Of a DNA stretch of 64,000 nt, positions 44,711 to 54,774 are shown in pieces. Both the position numbers and the translations under genes were made by a program. Position 1 is the first letter of the stretch, and the number at the start of each line of letters is the position of its first letter. A model generated the notes under the pieces. That model was not told the origin of the DNA. It saw only the letters and a list, made by a program, of their open reading frames with translations, and ran no database searches. The stretch is from Pictodentalium vernedei (lineage: Eukaryota > Mollusca > Scaphopoda > Dentaliida > Dentaliidae): the NCBI GenBank assembly GCA_031216915.1, contig CM062290.1:258578291-258642290 (forward strand), given 5' to 3'.

Positions 44711-45630
44711 TGCCCCCGCTAATTAATTTTAATAGCAGGCAGTTGTTCATGGGGCAGGTGTCCAATCCTATTGCACAGGTTCCAAATTTTCTATGGTACT
44801 TGGCCTTGACGGAAACAACATTTCAACAAGAAACAACGGGAAACCTATTTGTAGTAAAGCTGCAAATATAAACCTGATTTTAGGACCATTCCATGGACAG
44901 TTTAAAGCCTACTGCGATATCAGCGTTTCTTACTCTCCGCAGTATTTCACCCGAGTCGAGTGCTGACGTCATGCAAGTTTGACGGACACGCTTTCAATTT
45001 TGTTATTGACAACAACATATTTATAATTTCGTGATTACTGATCGGAATTTTGAAAACTACACACACAATCGCGAAAGAGTTTTCTGAAAAACACGATTCT
45101 GCAAAAGGTTTTAGTGAAATTTGATTATTTTTTTTTATTTTCAACTTCGATGGCTCTTGTCGAAAAGGTGCTAATCACTGATCGTCCCAAACGAGATCAA
45201 AGACTGACGCCGTATATTAATAACATACAGAGAATCTTCTAAGAATATACACGCGCAATTCTAAAATGCAATAAATCAAGTCTTTTTTCAGGTTTTACGA
45301 GAGAAATATGTCCAATTGTATCATTGAATCATGTTTAGGTATATGTGGGCGAGACATTTTCTATACGGACAAAATACAGATTAAATAAAATATTTGCCAT
45401 TATTTTCCGCAGACGTATTTTTGTCTTTGCTACTTAGGGAAATCCATGCTGCTAAATACAACGAAGAAGTGTTATCTAATGAGGTCAGAACCGTCAGGTG
45501 GTCGATCCGACACCGCACCTCGAAGAAGATTTAGTGGGGGTGTCGATTTTACAAGTAATGTAGGCAGCGTACACGGCATGGGCTGTCTGTCTTTAATCCT
45601 ATAAACAGGGTTAAGGCTTGATTTTTTGAA
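44711..45630. other. unique non-coding stretch with CRE
   Basis: No repeat recognised. Contains a perfect TGACGTCA at 44,964-44,971. No credible ORF (the 65-codon ORF at 44,947-45,144 lacks motifs). Possibly regulatory DNA of a gene outside or split by introns; unproven. Confidence 0.4.
44964..44971. promoter_or_regulatory. consensus CRE palindrome TGACGTCA
   Basis: Exact CREB/ATF consensus in a non-repetitive stretch. Functional status unknown. Confidence 0.4.
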
Positions 45631-45635
45631 TACCC

Positions 45636-45636
<1 letters not shown>

Positions 45637-45678
<42 letters not shown>

Positions 45679-45929
45679 TTGGTGTTTAAGGTCACATACT
45701 TATGCACAATGGCTAATCGTGACCGTGACAGTTTTTTTGGTGGAGGAAGCCGGAGTACCCGGAGAGAACCACCAAGCATCGACGAGCAAATGTCAGCTCC
45801 TCAACATTCTAAATCTGTTCAAGCTCTGCTCAAGCAGAGTTACAGAGGTTGAAGACATATGTACCATCGACGTTCAGTATGCCTTAGTACACGATGTCAT
45901 CGTGCCCCCATGTCGGCAACCGGGCTACT
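45637..45929 (-). mobile_element. SINE lacking its head, first of an inverted pair
   Basis: Long TTTA tail, then the body of the TGTTCAAGCTCTGCTCAAG subfamily up to GGCAACCGGGC, ending before the head. The left flank (GGGTTAAGGCTTGATTTTTT) is 340 bp-family sequence, so it landed inside that array. Confidence 0.85.
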
Positions 45930-45950
45930 TAACGCCAATTATCCAAATGG

Positions 45951-46160
45951 GAGCACGATGCCGCCGTGTACAAAGGCGTATTGCACGTCGATGGTACGCA
46001 TGTCTTCAACCAATATAACCCTGCCTGTGCTGCAGTGCGGAGTTACGATGTTGGGGAGCTGGCAGCTGCTCGTCGTTGACTGGTGGTTCTCTCCAGGTAC
46101 TCCGGCTTCCTCCATCCGTAGAACTGTCACGGTCATGATTGGCCGTTGTGCAAATATTAT
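45951..46160 (+). mobile_element. SINE lacking head and tail end, second of an inverted pair
   Basis: Plus-strand body of the 5S-type subfamily (CAGGCAGGG-type complement, GGGGAGCTGGCAGCTGCTCG) down to GTTGTGCAAATATT. With 45,637-45,929 it forms an inverted pair separated by about 20 bases; the pair could fold into a long imperfect hairpin. Confidence 0.85.
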
Positions 46161-46214
46161 CATGCACTGTAGTGTGGAATATGAAGTGAGACGTACCTTT
46201 CAATGTGTGTTTGG

Positions 46215-47860
46215 TTGGAGAAAGAGAGAGGGGAAGGGGTGGGGGGTGGTAAGATCGGTAATATTGTTGGGATAAATCTACCGATGGCGTTGGACACCAT
46301 GGAATTGACAGCCCATTTTCTGAAAATGTCTATGCTTGGCAGCCTCTGGAGGGTTAGCAAATGCTTACCGAAATATTTTGTCCATGCAACTTGTAATGTC
46401 ACTTCAAGACCTGCGAATGCAAACTTTTTGTTGAAAATCTTTTTGAGAAATCTACAGAAAACTGGAATTTTAAGCTTTTAGGGGTATATCTCCTTAACTA
46501 GCCAAAAATGGGTTAAGACCTTGATTTTTGAATACACTTACTACTTACAAAAATGTTTCCCTGGCAGCTTTGCGTCCGGTAAAAGAAGTTATTTTTCTCT
46601 GTTGCCTTCTCATTTGATGTTGTTGGTGTCCAAAAATGGACTATTTTTTCAGAATTTTGACTTTTAGCAGTTCATTAGGGGTTAACCAATGCTTACCAGA
46701 ATAATTTATCCATTCAAGTGGTAATGTGACACCAAGACCTATCAATGGCCATTTTTTGTTGAAAACCCTTCCAGATGTTTGTAAAGAAATCCAGGGAAAA
46801 CATAACTTTTTAAGCCTTTGATGGGTATCACTATTAACAACAACAAAAGGGGTTAACGCTTGGTTTTTTGAATACCCTTATTACTTACAAAAATGGTCCT
46901 TGGTGAATTCCACTTCCGACAAAGGAGATTAAGTTTATTTCTCAGGTACACGTCGGGAGCTGTGGGTGTCCGAAAACAGCCCATTTCAACAAAATTACGA
47001 TGTTTGATAGCCTGCAGAGGGTTAATAAACGCTCACCGGAATATTTTGTCCATGCAGCTTGTAATGTCACACTAAGACCTGCGAGTAGTCATTTTTTCTT
47101 GAAAACCTACAGGATATTTTTAGCTAAATCCACAGAAAATGGGAATTTTAAGATTTTAAGGGGTCTCTCTCTTTAGCTTTGCCAAAATGGGTTAAGACTT
47201 CGACTTTTGAATACCCTTACTACTTACAAAAATGTTTCCATATAGATTGTGCGCTCGATAAAAGAAAGCACTTTTCTTTGTGGCGTACCCGTTGGGTGCT
47301 GTTGGCGTCCAAAAACAGCCCATTTTATCACAATTTGGACTTTTAGCAGCCCATGGAGGGTTAACAAATGCTCACCGCAGTATTTTGTCCACGCAGCATC
47401 TATTGTCACATCAAGGCCTGGGAGTGACAATTTTTTCTTGAAAATCTACAAGACTCATTTAGAGAAATCCACGGAAAACCTGAATTTTTTAGCTTTATGG
47501 GGGTATTGCTGTTTAACCAGCTGAACACCCTTATTACAAAAATGATCTCCGGTGAATTCCACTTCCAATAAAGGAAGTTATGTTTATCTCTCGTGTATCG
47601 TTTGAGTGTTCTGGGGGCCTGAAACCGGCCCATTTCATCAAAATTTCGATGTTTGGCAGCCTGTGGAGGGTTACCATATGCATCGCCTGATATGTCATGT
47701 GTATCAAAGGTCATGGCACAGACAGGTCTATCAATAATGAAGGTTTAAAAAAAATCTACAAGACGTGTTTCGAGAAAGTGCCGATAAACCCCAATTTTGG
47801 CAGTTTTTTGCCAATTCCGACGAAATAAGGGTTAAATCGAAAATTCCGCTTCGGTACATT
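46215..47860 (+). mobile_element. element with about 340 bp tandem core
   Basis: The phrase CTTACAAAAATG recurs at 46,544, 46,884, 47,223 and (shortened) 47,535. Each unit includes GAGGGTTAACAAATGCTCACC-like, ATTTTGTCCATGCA, and GTGTCCAAAAA-type stretches. ORFs are repeat-derived. The right side (47,830-48,050) has GTGAAAATCGGTTCGAAAATGG, a poly-A/CCCC/poly-A run and a TAGTCTTTTCC...GGGAAAATCC end like that at 5,812-5,836. Confidence 0.78.
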
Positions 47861-48050
47861 TTTAGATTTTGTGCCCCTCTATGCGTGTGCAAAATTTCGT
47901 GAAAATCGGTTCGAAAATGGCTTCTGAATCGTACGGACAAAATGTGTGGAAAAAAAAAAAAAAAAAAAAACCCCAAAAAAAAAAAAAAAAAAAAAAATTA
48001 ATAATCCGTAGAAAAACAATAGTCTTTTCCAGAGGGAAAATCCTAATCAG
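47861..48050 (+). repeat. element end with long A runs
   Basis: Two A runs (about 47,949-47,970 and 47,976-47,997) around CCCC, then the terminal hairpin-like TAGTCTTTTCCAGAGGGAAAA. The A-run lengths are likely error-prone. Confidence 0.75.
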
Positions 48051-49172
48051 AACTTTCATACAGAAGTTCTGCACATAAGATTGATTGCACTAATTTTGGT
48101 ACAAAATGGCTGCTGGTGGCCATCTTGAATTTTGGACCACACCCAAAAACACTCGTTCTCATCCCACGGTGATAACAAAGGTACCCAAGAAGTTTCGTAA
48201 AGATCGGTTCATAAATACGGCCTCTAGCCTGAGCCGTATATAGAAGTTGTGTACAAAAAACTGATTAGACCTAATTTCGGTACAAAATGGCCACTGGCAG
48301 CCATCTTGAATTTTGGACCGCACCCAGAAACACTCGTTCTCGTCCCAAGGTAATAACAAAGGTACCCCAAGACGTTTCGTGAAGATCGGTTCATAAATAC
48401 AGACTCTAGCCCGAGCCGTATTGACATGTGTACTTACTGTGTGTAAGTAGCACTGAAAAAATCAAAGTTCATCTAATTTGCATAATTTCTGCACGAGAAA
48501 AAAACCTGTATTATATGTGATGTATCCCATGGTACTAAACATTCACACAAAAAATTATTCAGATCAGCACTTTCATATGGAAGTTCTGTGCAAAAATCTG
48601 ATTGCACCAAATTTTGTACAAAATGGCTGCCATCGGCCATCTTGAATTTCGGACCGGACCCAAAAACACTCGTTCTCGTCCCACGGTGATAACAAAGGTA
48701 CCCAAGGAATTTCATAAAAATCGGTTCATAAATACGGCCTCTAGCCCGAGCCGTATTCGCATTTGCACTTACAGTGCTGAAAGTAACACCAAAAAACATC
48801 AAAGTTAGTCTAATTTGCATAATTTACGCACGAGAAAAAAACCCGTATTATATGTGATGTATCCTATGGTACTAAACATTCATACAAAAAATTATTCAAA
48901 TCATAGCTTTCATATGGAAGTTCTGTACAAAAAACAGATTTCTGCATCGTCGGTACAAAATGGCGGCTGGCAGCCATCTTGAATTTCGGACCAAACCCCA
49001 AAACACTCGTTCTCGTCCCATGGTCATAACAAAGTTACCCAAGAAGTTTCGTAAAGATCGGTTCATAAATACGGCCTCTAGCCCGAGCCGTATCCAATTG
49101 TTGACGGACAGACAGACAGACAGACGACGGGCCATGGCATAAGCTCAAATTTGGCTTCGCCAAAGTTGAGCT
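48051..49172 (+). mobile_element. element with 180/336 bp repeats
   Basis: GTACAAAATGGC recurs at about 48,099, 48,279, 48,617 and 48,954 (spacings 180, 338, 337). Units share CTTGAATTTTGGACC, CACTCGTTCTC, AAAGATCGGTTCATAAATAC and CTCTAGCCCGAGCCGTAT. Ends with GACAGACAGACAGACAGACG and a hairpin AATTTGGCTTCGCCAAAGTTGAGCT closing in AGCTAAAAA. Confidence 0.8.
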
Positions 49173-49675
49173 AAAAATATTTATTGCAGGCCATTTTCCC
49201 TACGCAAAACAGAAACAGCAAAATAAAATTGAAAAGAAAAAAACAACAAGTAGAAATATTCACGATTTTCACAAATTTGTTCAGCATATGAATAGATTTC
49301 CATTTTTTTGTTTTTCAAGTCAACTGAAATCAACTTGAATATGGCACTAACTGGGCCAAAAATTACCCCACTATATACTCGTGCACACATGCTAAATAAT
49401 CCATGTTAATTAAATTGGTCTGTGATCCCAGTTTTAACACAGGAATCTCAATTAATGAAGACTGGTTTGGATGCAAATGCTTGAGTTTAATTTATATCGC
49501 TATATATCAAGCAAGAATCCCACCAGACATTGTGCTGTGACTGAAAGTGGTCTGAAAAAAGTTTTCTGAAGCTGGCATTGACAGGGATCATGCTGCAGCA
49601 ACCAAATGCCTTGCCTTGAATGATCTACAACCATGACAACTGAGTTAGCCTAATGAATCGACCACAGTTGCCCAC

Positions 49676-49676
<1 letters not shown>
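49173..49676. other. AT-rich stretch without gene
   Basis: No repeat, RNA or credible ORF seen. Confidence 0.45.
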
Positions 49677-49723
<47 letters not shown>

Positions 49724-49861
49724 TTAGGTTTTAATATTTTTGACAGCCAGGGATGCCTCGTGTCGGACAATTTTAAGGGTGGAGGAAGTCGGAGAGTACC
49801 ACTAAGCAATGGCGAGAAACTGTCAGACTCCCCAATGTACTAACTCCACATAAGCAGGGTT
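49677..49861 (-). mobile_element. outer SINE of a nest, interrupted
   Basis: Tail (TTTA)n at 49,677-49,723 and body to CTCCACATAAGCAGGGTT (ends 49,861), where a second SINE is inserted. After the inner copy the sequence resumes at 50,207 with AAGCAGGGTTGTTGACTG and soon diverges from the family. Confidence 0.85.
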
Positions 49862-50206
49862 ATTTATTTACTGGGGTTTTAACAACACTTTCGACAGCCA
49901 GGTCACCTCATGTTGGACAGTTTTACGAGTGGAGGAAGCCAGAATACCCAGAGAGAATCACCGATCAATCAACGGCAAGCAACTGTCAGGTTCCCCAACA
50001 TACTAACTCCACACAAGCAGGGTTAGCATTGGTGGAAGACAAGTGTGCCATTGATGTGCAGTACACTTTAGTACACAACGCCACCGTGCCCCCTGGGCAA
50101 TGGGGGTAAAGTGTCTTGTCCAAGGACATAATGCAGGTCGGATTCGAACGAGAGACCTCTCGGCTTGCAGCCTGCACCTCTACCTACTAAGCCACCACGC
50201 CCACAC
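49862..50206 (-). mobile_element. inner SINE of a nest, with 10 bp target-site duplication
   Basis: Full-length tRNA-headed copy flanked by exact AAGCAGGGTT (49,852-49,861 and 50,207-50,216). Head on the minus strand: GTGGCTTAGTAGGTAGAGG (A-box-like) and GTTCGAATCCG (B-box-like). Confidence 0.93.
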
Positions 50207-50429
50207 AAGCAGGGTTGTTGACTGAACCAAGACCAGGGGTTCAGTGCTTCAATGAGTAGACAATACAAGGAGTTTCCAGGATCTCACCGATATATTTTCA
50301 AGGGTGTTCTGGGGTAAAAACAAGAAAGCTCTCCTCATAACTTCTGATTTTAATGTCATCTCATAATGATGTCAGCAATCTGATGCATTATTTATTTATT
50401 TATTGTTCTGTATTATTTATTATTTTAAT

Positions 50430-50583
50430 CCTTTATCCAATGAAGACAATATAAAAGTTTATTATTATTTTAATGAGTAGTCACATGATATGGTTTTGTC
50501 AAAATTTGAACATTTTTTTTTACACCTGCTGACTTTGTAAATTACATGGGCAGATACAGGTGATTCATTAGGTAAGGGGTTAA
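50430..50583. mobile_element. decayed TTTACCTAA-type MITE
   Basis: TTTAATCCTTTATCCAATG start and AGGTAAGGGGTTAAG end, with CACATGATATGGTTTTGTC, also seen at 60,453 and (partly) 33,210-33,320. Confidence 0.6.
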
Positions 50584-50790
50584 GATTGCTATCAGCATCT
50601 GAGTATATCATGACTGCAAAATAGGTAGGAAGTCAAGTTTAGCCAATTGTTTATACCTGTGCTGCCCACTTTGGAGGACTTGCAGCCCGGACTTTGTTTA
50701 CTGAGTCCTATTTTATCATAAAAGCAGAACTGGTTTACCAAAGTAAACAAGCACTTCTCCAGGGTTCCAAAAGGGAAATCCACTGCATTA
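50584..50790 (-). repeat. second dispersed family copy
   Basis: GTTTATACCTGTGCTGCCC, GGAGGACTTGCAGCCCGG and AAAGTAAACAAGCACTTC match the other copies. Ends at GGAAATCC. Confidence 0.6.
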
Positions 50791-51312
50791 TTCTTTTTTT
50801 TATTAGGCAGACATATTATTAGGCAGAAAACATCCATTTCAGCAATGTTCAGCTAACGAGCTGAATATTGCTAAAATGAATCTCCGCTGATCACCTGATA
50901 TCTAAGTTTTCAAAGGTTTTCATAGAAGGTTCCAATACAGAGGGGACTTCTAAATTTCTGAACTTTCTCAAGGAAGTCAAGGAGCCACAGCAACCTTGAA
51001 AACTAATGGTTAAAAAAGAAAAGATTCCCTTCTAAGAATGTGTGAAAGTGATGTACAAATAACACTGTGATGGTTTATGAACTTTTGATTTATCAACTTC
51101 CATTTACTTACTTTGAAGCATATTATGTGTGAAAAAATATTGTAATAAACTGAAAATGGTACAGGCAACCACCAAATTCCACAAGTTAAAAGACCATTGT
51201 TAAATGAGATATAACAGATGGGATGTGTCTTTCTGCACAAATGCTACTGATAAGAAGCATACCTGAGCATTGAATTTAAATGCCTGTAGCATAATTAACT
51301 ATTTACAATATA
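50791..51312. other. non-coding stretch
   Basis: GCAATGTTCAGCTAACGAGC and GAATATTGCTAAAATG near 50,840-50,880 form a weak inverted pair. No gene. Confidence 0.4.
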
Positions 51313-51321
51313 TCCATATAT

Positions 51322-51727
51322 ATTTATTAATTTATTTATTGGTGTTTTTAAGGTCACATACTTATGCACAATGGATAATCATGACCGTGGCAGTTTTACG
51401 GGTGGAGGAAGCCGGAGTACCCAGAAAGAACCACCGAGCAACGACGAGCAGCTGCCAGCTCTCCAACATCGTAACTCTGCACTGCAGCACAGGCAGGGTT
51501 ATATTGTTTGAAGACATGCACATCATCGACATGCAGTACGCCTTAGTACACAGCGGCATCGTGCCCCCATGTGGACAATCGGGGCTAAGTGCCTTGCCCA
51601 AGGACACAACGCGGGTGTCTGAATCGATCACTCAGATGGTCACCCATGCAAGGACTAACCGAGCTTGATGTTGCTTAACTTTGGTGAACTGACGAGAACT
51701 GGTTACCGCAACGCCACCGCACCCCCC
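51322..51727 (-). mobile_element. 5S rRNA-headed SINE with 9 bp target-site duplication
   Basis: Minus-strand SINE of 406 bp. The tail is TTTATTAATTTATTTATTGG at the left and the body is shared with all other copies. From 51,616 to 51,727 there is a 5S-derived head in place of a tRNA-like one. Read on the minus strand it contains GTTCTCGTC (51,699-51,691), AGTTAAGCAAC (51,680-51,670) and ATGGGTGACC (51,647-51,638), in 5S rRNA order and spacing, covering the internal control region. Exact TCCATATAT at 51,313-51,321 and 51,728-51,736 shows that head and body inserted as one unit. Confidence 0.9.
51616..51727 (-). promoter_or_regulatory. 5S rRNA-derived internal promoter (type I pol III)
   Basis: Matches the 3' three-quarters of an animal 5S gene through the A-box/IE/C-box region, then departs into GATTCAGACACCCGCG. 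It is not a 5S gene: the 3' end of 5S and its terminator are missing and SINE body follows. Confidence 0.8.
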
Positions 51728-51741
51728 TCCATATATCAGAG

Positions 51742-52012
51742 AAATTTAAATTTTATAGTAAATTTCCTTTCTTATTATACCTACCACAATTGTTTACTAT
51801 GGGCTTGCACTGCAGTGGAAGTCCCTAACTCGGAAAATATACTCCCCAAGCGATTTGGGAAAGAAAAGTGGTGCAAAAACACCAAGAAAAAATAAGCCAA
51901 AACTGGGTCGAGTGCTACCGGTGCACACCCAGTAGGGGACGCTCTTCTCCTAGTACAGATCCACAGCTTCCTATACCAGTGCGCAGACGTGTAACTAATG
52001 ACTCATTCTTTT
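51742..52012 (-). repeat. DIRS inverted terminal repeat (left; 3' end of element)
   Basis: AAATTTAAATTTTATAG at the edge, then ACCACAATTGTTTAC, GGAAGTCCCTAACTCGGAAA and GTACAGATCCACAGC-type stretches, each found inverted at the right end. It contains a 3' portion (about 51,855-51,880) that differs from the right copy. Confidence 0.92.
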
Positions 52013-52091
52013 GAATCTGCCAACATTGGAGTTATGTGATCAGCGGGGAGGAAGGATTCTTATCCAAATAAGAAGATGGGAGGGCTTCCAT

Positions 52092-52182
52092 GTAAGCAAT
52101 TGTGGTAGGTATAATAAGAAAGGAAATTTACTATAAAATTTAAATTTCTTATCAACCTACCGTACAATTGTTTACTACAGGC
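52092..52182. repeat. DIRS internal complementary region
   Basis: GCAATTGTGGTAGGTATAAT through AAATTTACTATAAAATTT is the reverse complement of the left outer edge. The adjoining TTCTTATCAACCTACC through ACAATTGTTTACTACAGGC is the reverse complement of the right outer edge. The two edges therefore meet here at a shared AAATTT, the hallmark of circular-template models for DIRS replication. Confidence 0.92.
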
Positions 52183-52398
52183 TGAATAGACAATAGGATG
52201 AGGGAATCACATAACCAATTCCCACATAACCTGATTGCACTGGAACCGTGGACAGAAGAAGAGTTCCCTAGGCCAATCAAACCATAGCATCAGAAACATT
52301 AGTAAAAGACAATGAGAGATGAGGCATATGGCTCTGTGTGACGCACAGACAGAAAGGACAATAAAACAGCACAGGGCTGGAATGGACCTTGAAGAAGC

Positions 52399-53298
52399 CT
52401 AATGGCTAGGGTAGACAATAGCCTGATCAAAAGAAAGAGGGCCCAAAGAAAAAAGGTCCTCAGGCTGCTCCTGCAACTGACGCATATAGAAGGTGGAGAA
52501 AGTAGAAGCATTTCTCCAGTAGGCTGCCTGCATAACATCCGACAACTTCACAGAGTTAGCGTAAGCCCAGGAGGTAGACAAGGCATGCAACTCGTGGGCA
52601 GAAATACGATTGGTAATACAATCGTCAGTTGCTAGATGAGCGTAGGCTGCGTGAATAGCAAGACAAATCCATCTGGAAATGAATTGAGGCGAGATCTTCT
52701 GTCTACCAGGAATAAGAGACAAAGAATCGTTTCCTGCCTTTCCTTGTGAACTGCATCCGGCTGAGATAAATGCAAAGTGCATGAACCAGACAGAGCAAAG
52801 GGTGATTACCCTCAGCAGAAGGAAAAGCCTTGATACAGATAGGAGGTGGAGTTGTTTCTGGTATCTGATTCTTGGCCAGAAAGGAGCAATCAGTGGTAAA
52901 AGTAACACTGTTGGCAGAGCTCCTGAAAAAGGCTGGATAAACCGAGAGGGCGTGAAGCTCACTAACCCATCTGGCTGAGGGAAAAGCCATCAGCAAAGCT
53001 GTCTAGTATGTGAGAAAATGCATATCCACCTGGGATAAAGGTTCAAACACCCCTTGCCCTCCCCAAGAAAAGCAGCACCCAAGAATGATTCCATCTTGGG
53101 GTAAGCTGCAAAATTCTAGGCCTTTTCAAAGAAAAAGTGCCAAATAAGCTTGGAGAGGTATGGATTAGTGCTGATACGACGCTTTCCCACATACGAAAAG
53201 GTCTCCGCAAGCATGGACCTGTACCTTTTGATGGTAACAGGCTGGAGACCCTGAGAATCAGACAGATATACCAGAAACTCCGCAATCTGTGTTATCAA
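52399..53298 (-). pseudogene. DIRS tyrosine recombinase, broken
   Basis: N-terminal core-binding-like part (53,298-53,116) with VTIKRYRSMLAETF. The middle part is in a different frame (52,996 down) with SARWVSELHALS, VTFTTDCSFLAKNQ and ALCIYL. The C-terminal part (52,962-52,399) has ISPQFISRWICLAIHAAYAH, AHELHALSTSWA and AAYWRNASTFSTFYMRQL. The Tyr at residue 159 of the C-terminal ORF is the likely catalytic Tyr. The first Arg box reads W (codon 52,967-52,969) and the HxxR box reads HxxH (codon 52,585-52,587), so activity is not expected. Frameshifts separate the parts. Family assignment rests on motif order and the downstream complementary region. Confidence 0.88.
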
Positions 53299-53468
53299 AG
53301 GATTGGCATAATCAACAGAGTGATCAGCACACCATCGTCAGAAGACCTTCCACTTAGCCATATAGGCTAAACCAGTGGAGTGCCGCCTTGAAGAAGAAAT
53401 GCACTCCACTGCTCGTCTCGAAAAACCTCTACGGAGGAGACAGGACCTGACAAAAGATATGCGTGAAG

Positions 53469-54712
53469 TCACAATGAAGTCGGGTCAAAGTGAAACCTCC
53501 TCGGGTGACCTTGGCAAAGAAGGTTGTGACATAGAGGAAGACATGCCAGAACTGCTGCCAGAGCGGAACTGACTGATCCGCACCCATTGAGGAGACAGGT
53601 TCGTATCTCAGCTAGAACCTGAGGCAGAATCGGAACTGATGGAAAGGCATAGCCGACTAGACCATTCCAATCGAGTGACAGAGTGTCCATGGCGAAAGCC
53701 AAAGGATGTGGACACGGGGACACGAAAGTGTCCTCTTGATGGTTCCAATGGGTTGCAAAAAGATTGATGTGTAAACGACCCCAGAGATCACAAAGCGACT
53801 GGAACACTGCCCTGTGAAGCATCCACTCGGTAGAAATGACCCTGCCCTGTCAGGACAGGGAGTCTGCTAGGTCGTTCAAACGACCGGGAATGTGACGAAC
53901 CACCACTCCGGTGTTGACATCCAACAGAAAGACCTGACGATTCGAAAGGTGGGGGGATCCACTGCCAGAAACTCAGAAGAATAGCAAGAAGCTCCTTCTA
54001 GTTGATGTGAAGAACTGCTTGATCCTAGTCCCATACCCCATGAAGGGAAAGACCTAGAGGATCCAACGTTGCACCCCATCTGAGATCGCTGGCATCTGCC
54101 ATCAGAACACGATCGGACGTGGGCAAGTCCAACGGAACTTCCTGCACAATCCACTGAACATCCATCCAGGGGAGAAGGTGACGATGAAGAGAGTCTGGTA
54201 ACTGAAGCACCAGATCCAGAGGATCGACATTCGGCCACTAACGACTGAGCAGAAAGTGTTGGAGAGGTCTGACATGCAGCTGACCTTGAGGAAGGAGATC
54301 TGTCACCGCACCGCAGAGACCGAGCAGCCGGAGAATACTCCGAGCTGTCGTGGACTGGGACAGAATCAGGGCGAAAGCTGAGAGAATCACAGCCCTCACC
54401 CGGGGAACCGCCACCATATTCAGCTGAGTATGGAAGACCATCCTCAGATGACAAAACGACTGAGAAGGGACCAGGTCCGACTTCTCCTCGTTGACTCTGA
54501 ACCCTAGCGACATGAGCAGGCTCAACAGTGTGCTGACATCTGACTCCAGAAGAGCAGCATTGGAGTGCCTCTGGAGGATATTGTCTAGATAAGCTGAAGT
54601 AGTCACCCTGGACTGTGTGCGAAGGAAGGCTATCATATGCGACATCAGTCGGGTGAAGGCCCAAAGAGCCAGGTTAAGGCCAAAAGGCATGGCCTTGAAC
54701 TGGTAAACACGC
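53469..54712 (-). pseudogene. DIRS reverse transcriptase / RNase H, broken
   Basis: From 54,690: MPFGLNLALWAFTRLM (RT palm), SAYLDNILQ at residues 32-40 where DIRS RTs normally have Y-x-D-D, and GFRVNEEKSDLVPSQ at 63-77. A stop near 54,238 is followed in the same frame by RNase H with VLMADASDLRWGA (54,210 ORF, residues 35-47; Asp39 likely catalytic). A frameshift leads to HINLFATHWN and LSLDWNGLVGYAFPSVPILP (53,822-53,469), the C-terminal block typical of DIRS pol. The fingers subdomain with the first catalytic Asp was not found upstream. The longer overlapping ORF 53,876-54,664 is a shadow frame. Confidence 0.88.
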
Positions 54713-54774
54713 TGCGGGCAACAGGAAGGCTCTTGGAAAGAACCTGAGTGAGCAAGGAGAGGGTCTCCCTAAGC

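Noticed and set aside
44964-44971. A host gene promoter based on the CRE alone
   Set aside because: An 8 bp consensus is expected by chance about once per 65 kb on a random basis; two in 64 kb is not strong evidence, so only a low-confidence site is reported.
51616-51727. Candidate 5S rRNA gene
   Set aside because: The 3' part of 5S and the T-run terminator are missing, SINE body follows directly, and the unit has target-site duplications.
53876-54664. 262-codon ORF, the second longest in the window
   Set aside because: A shadow frame of the DIRS RT/RNase H region: the RT motifs (MPFGL, YLDN, DLVPSQ) are in another frame and this one shows none.
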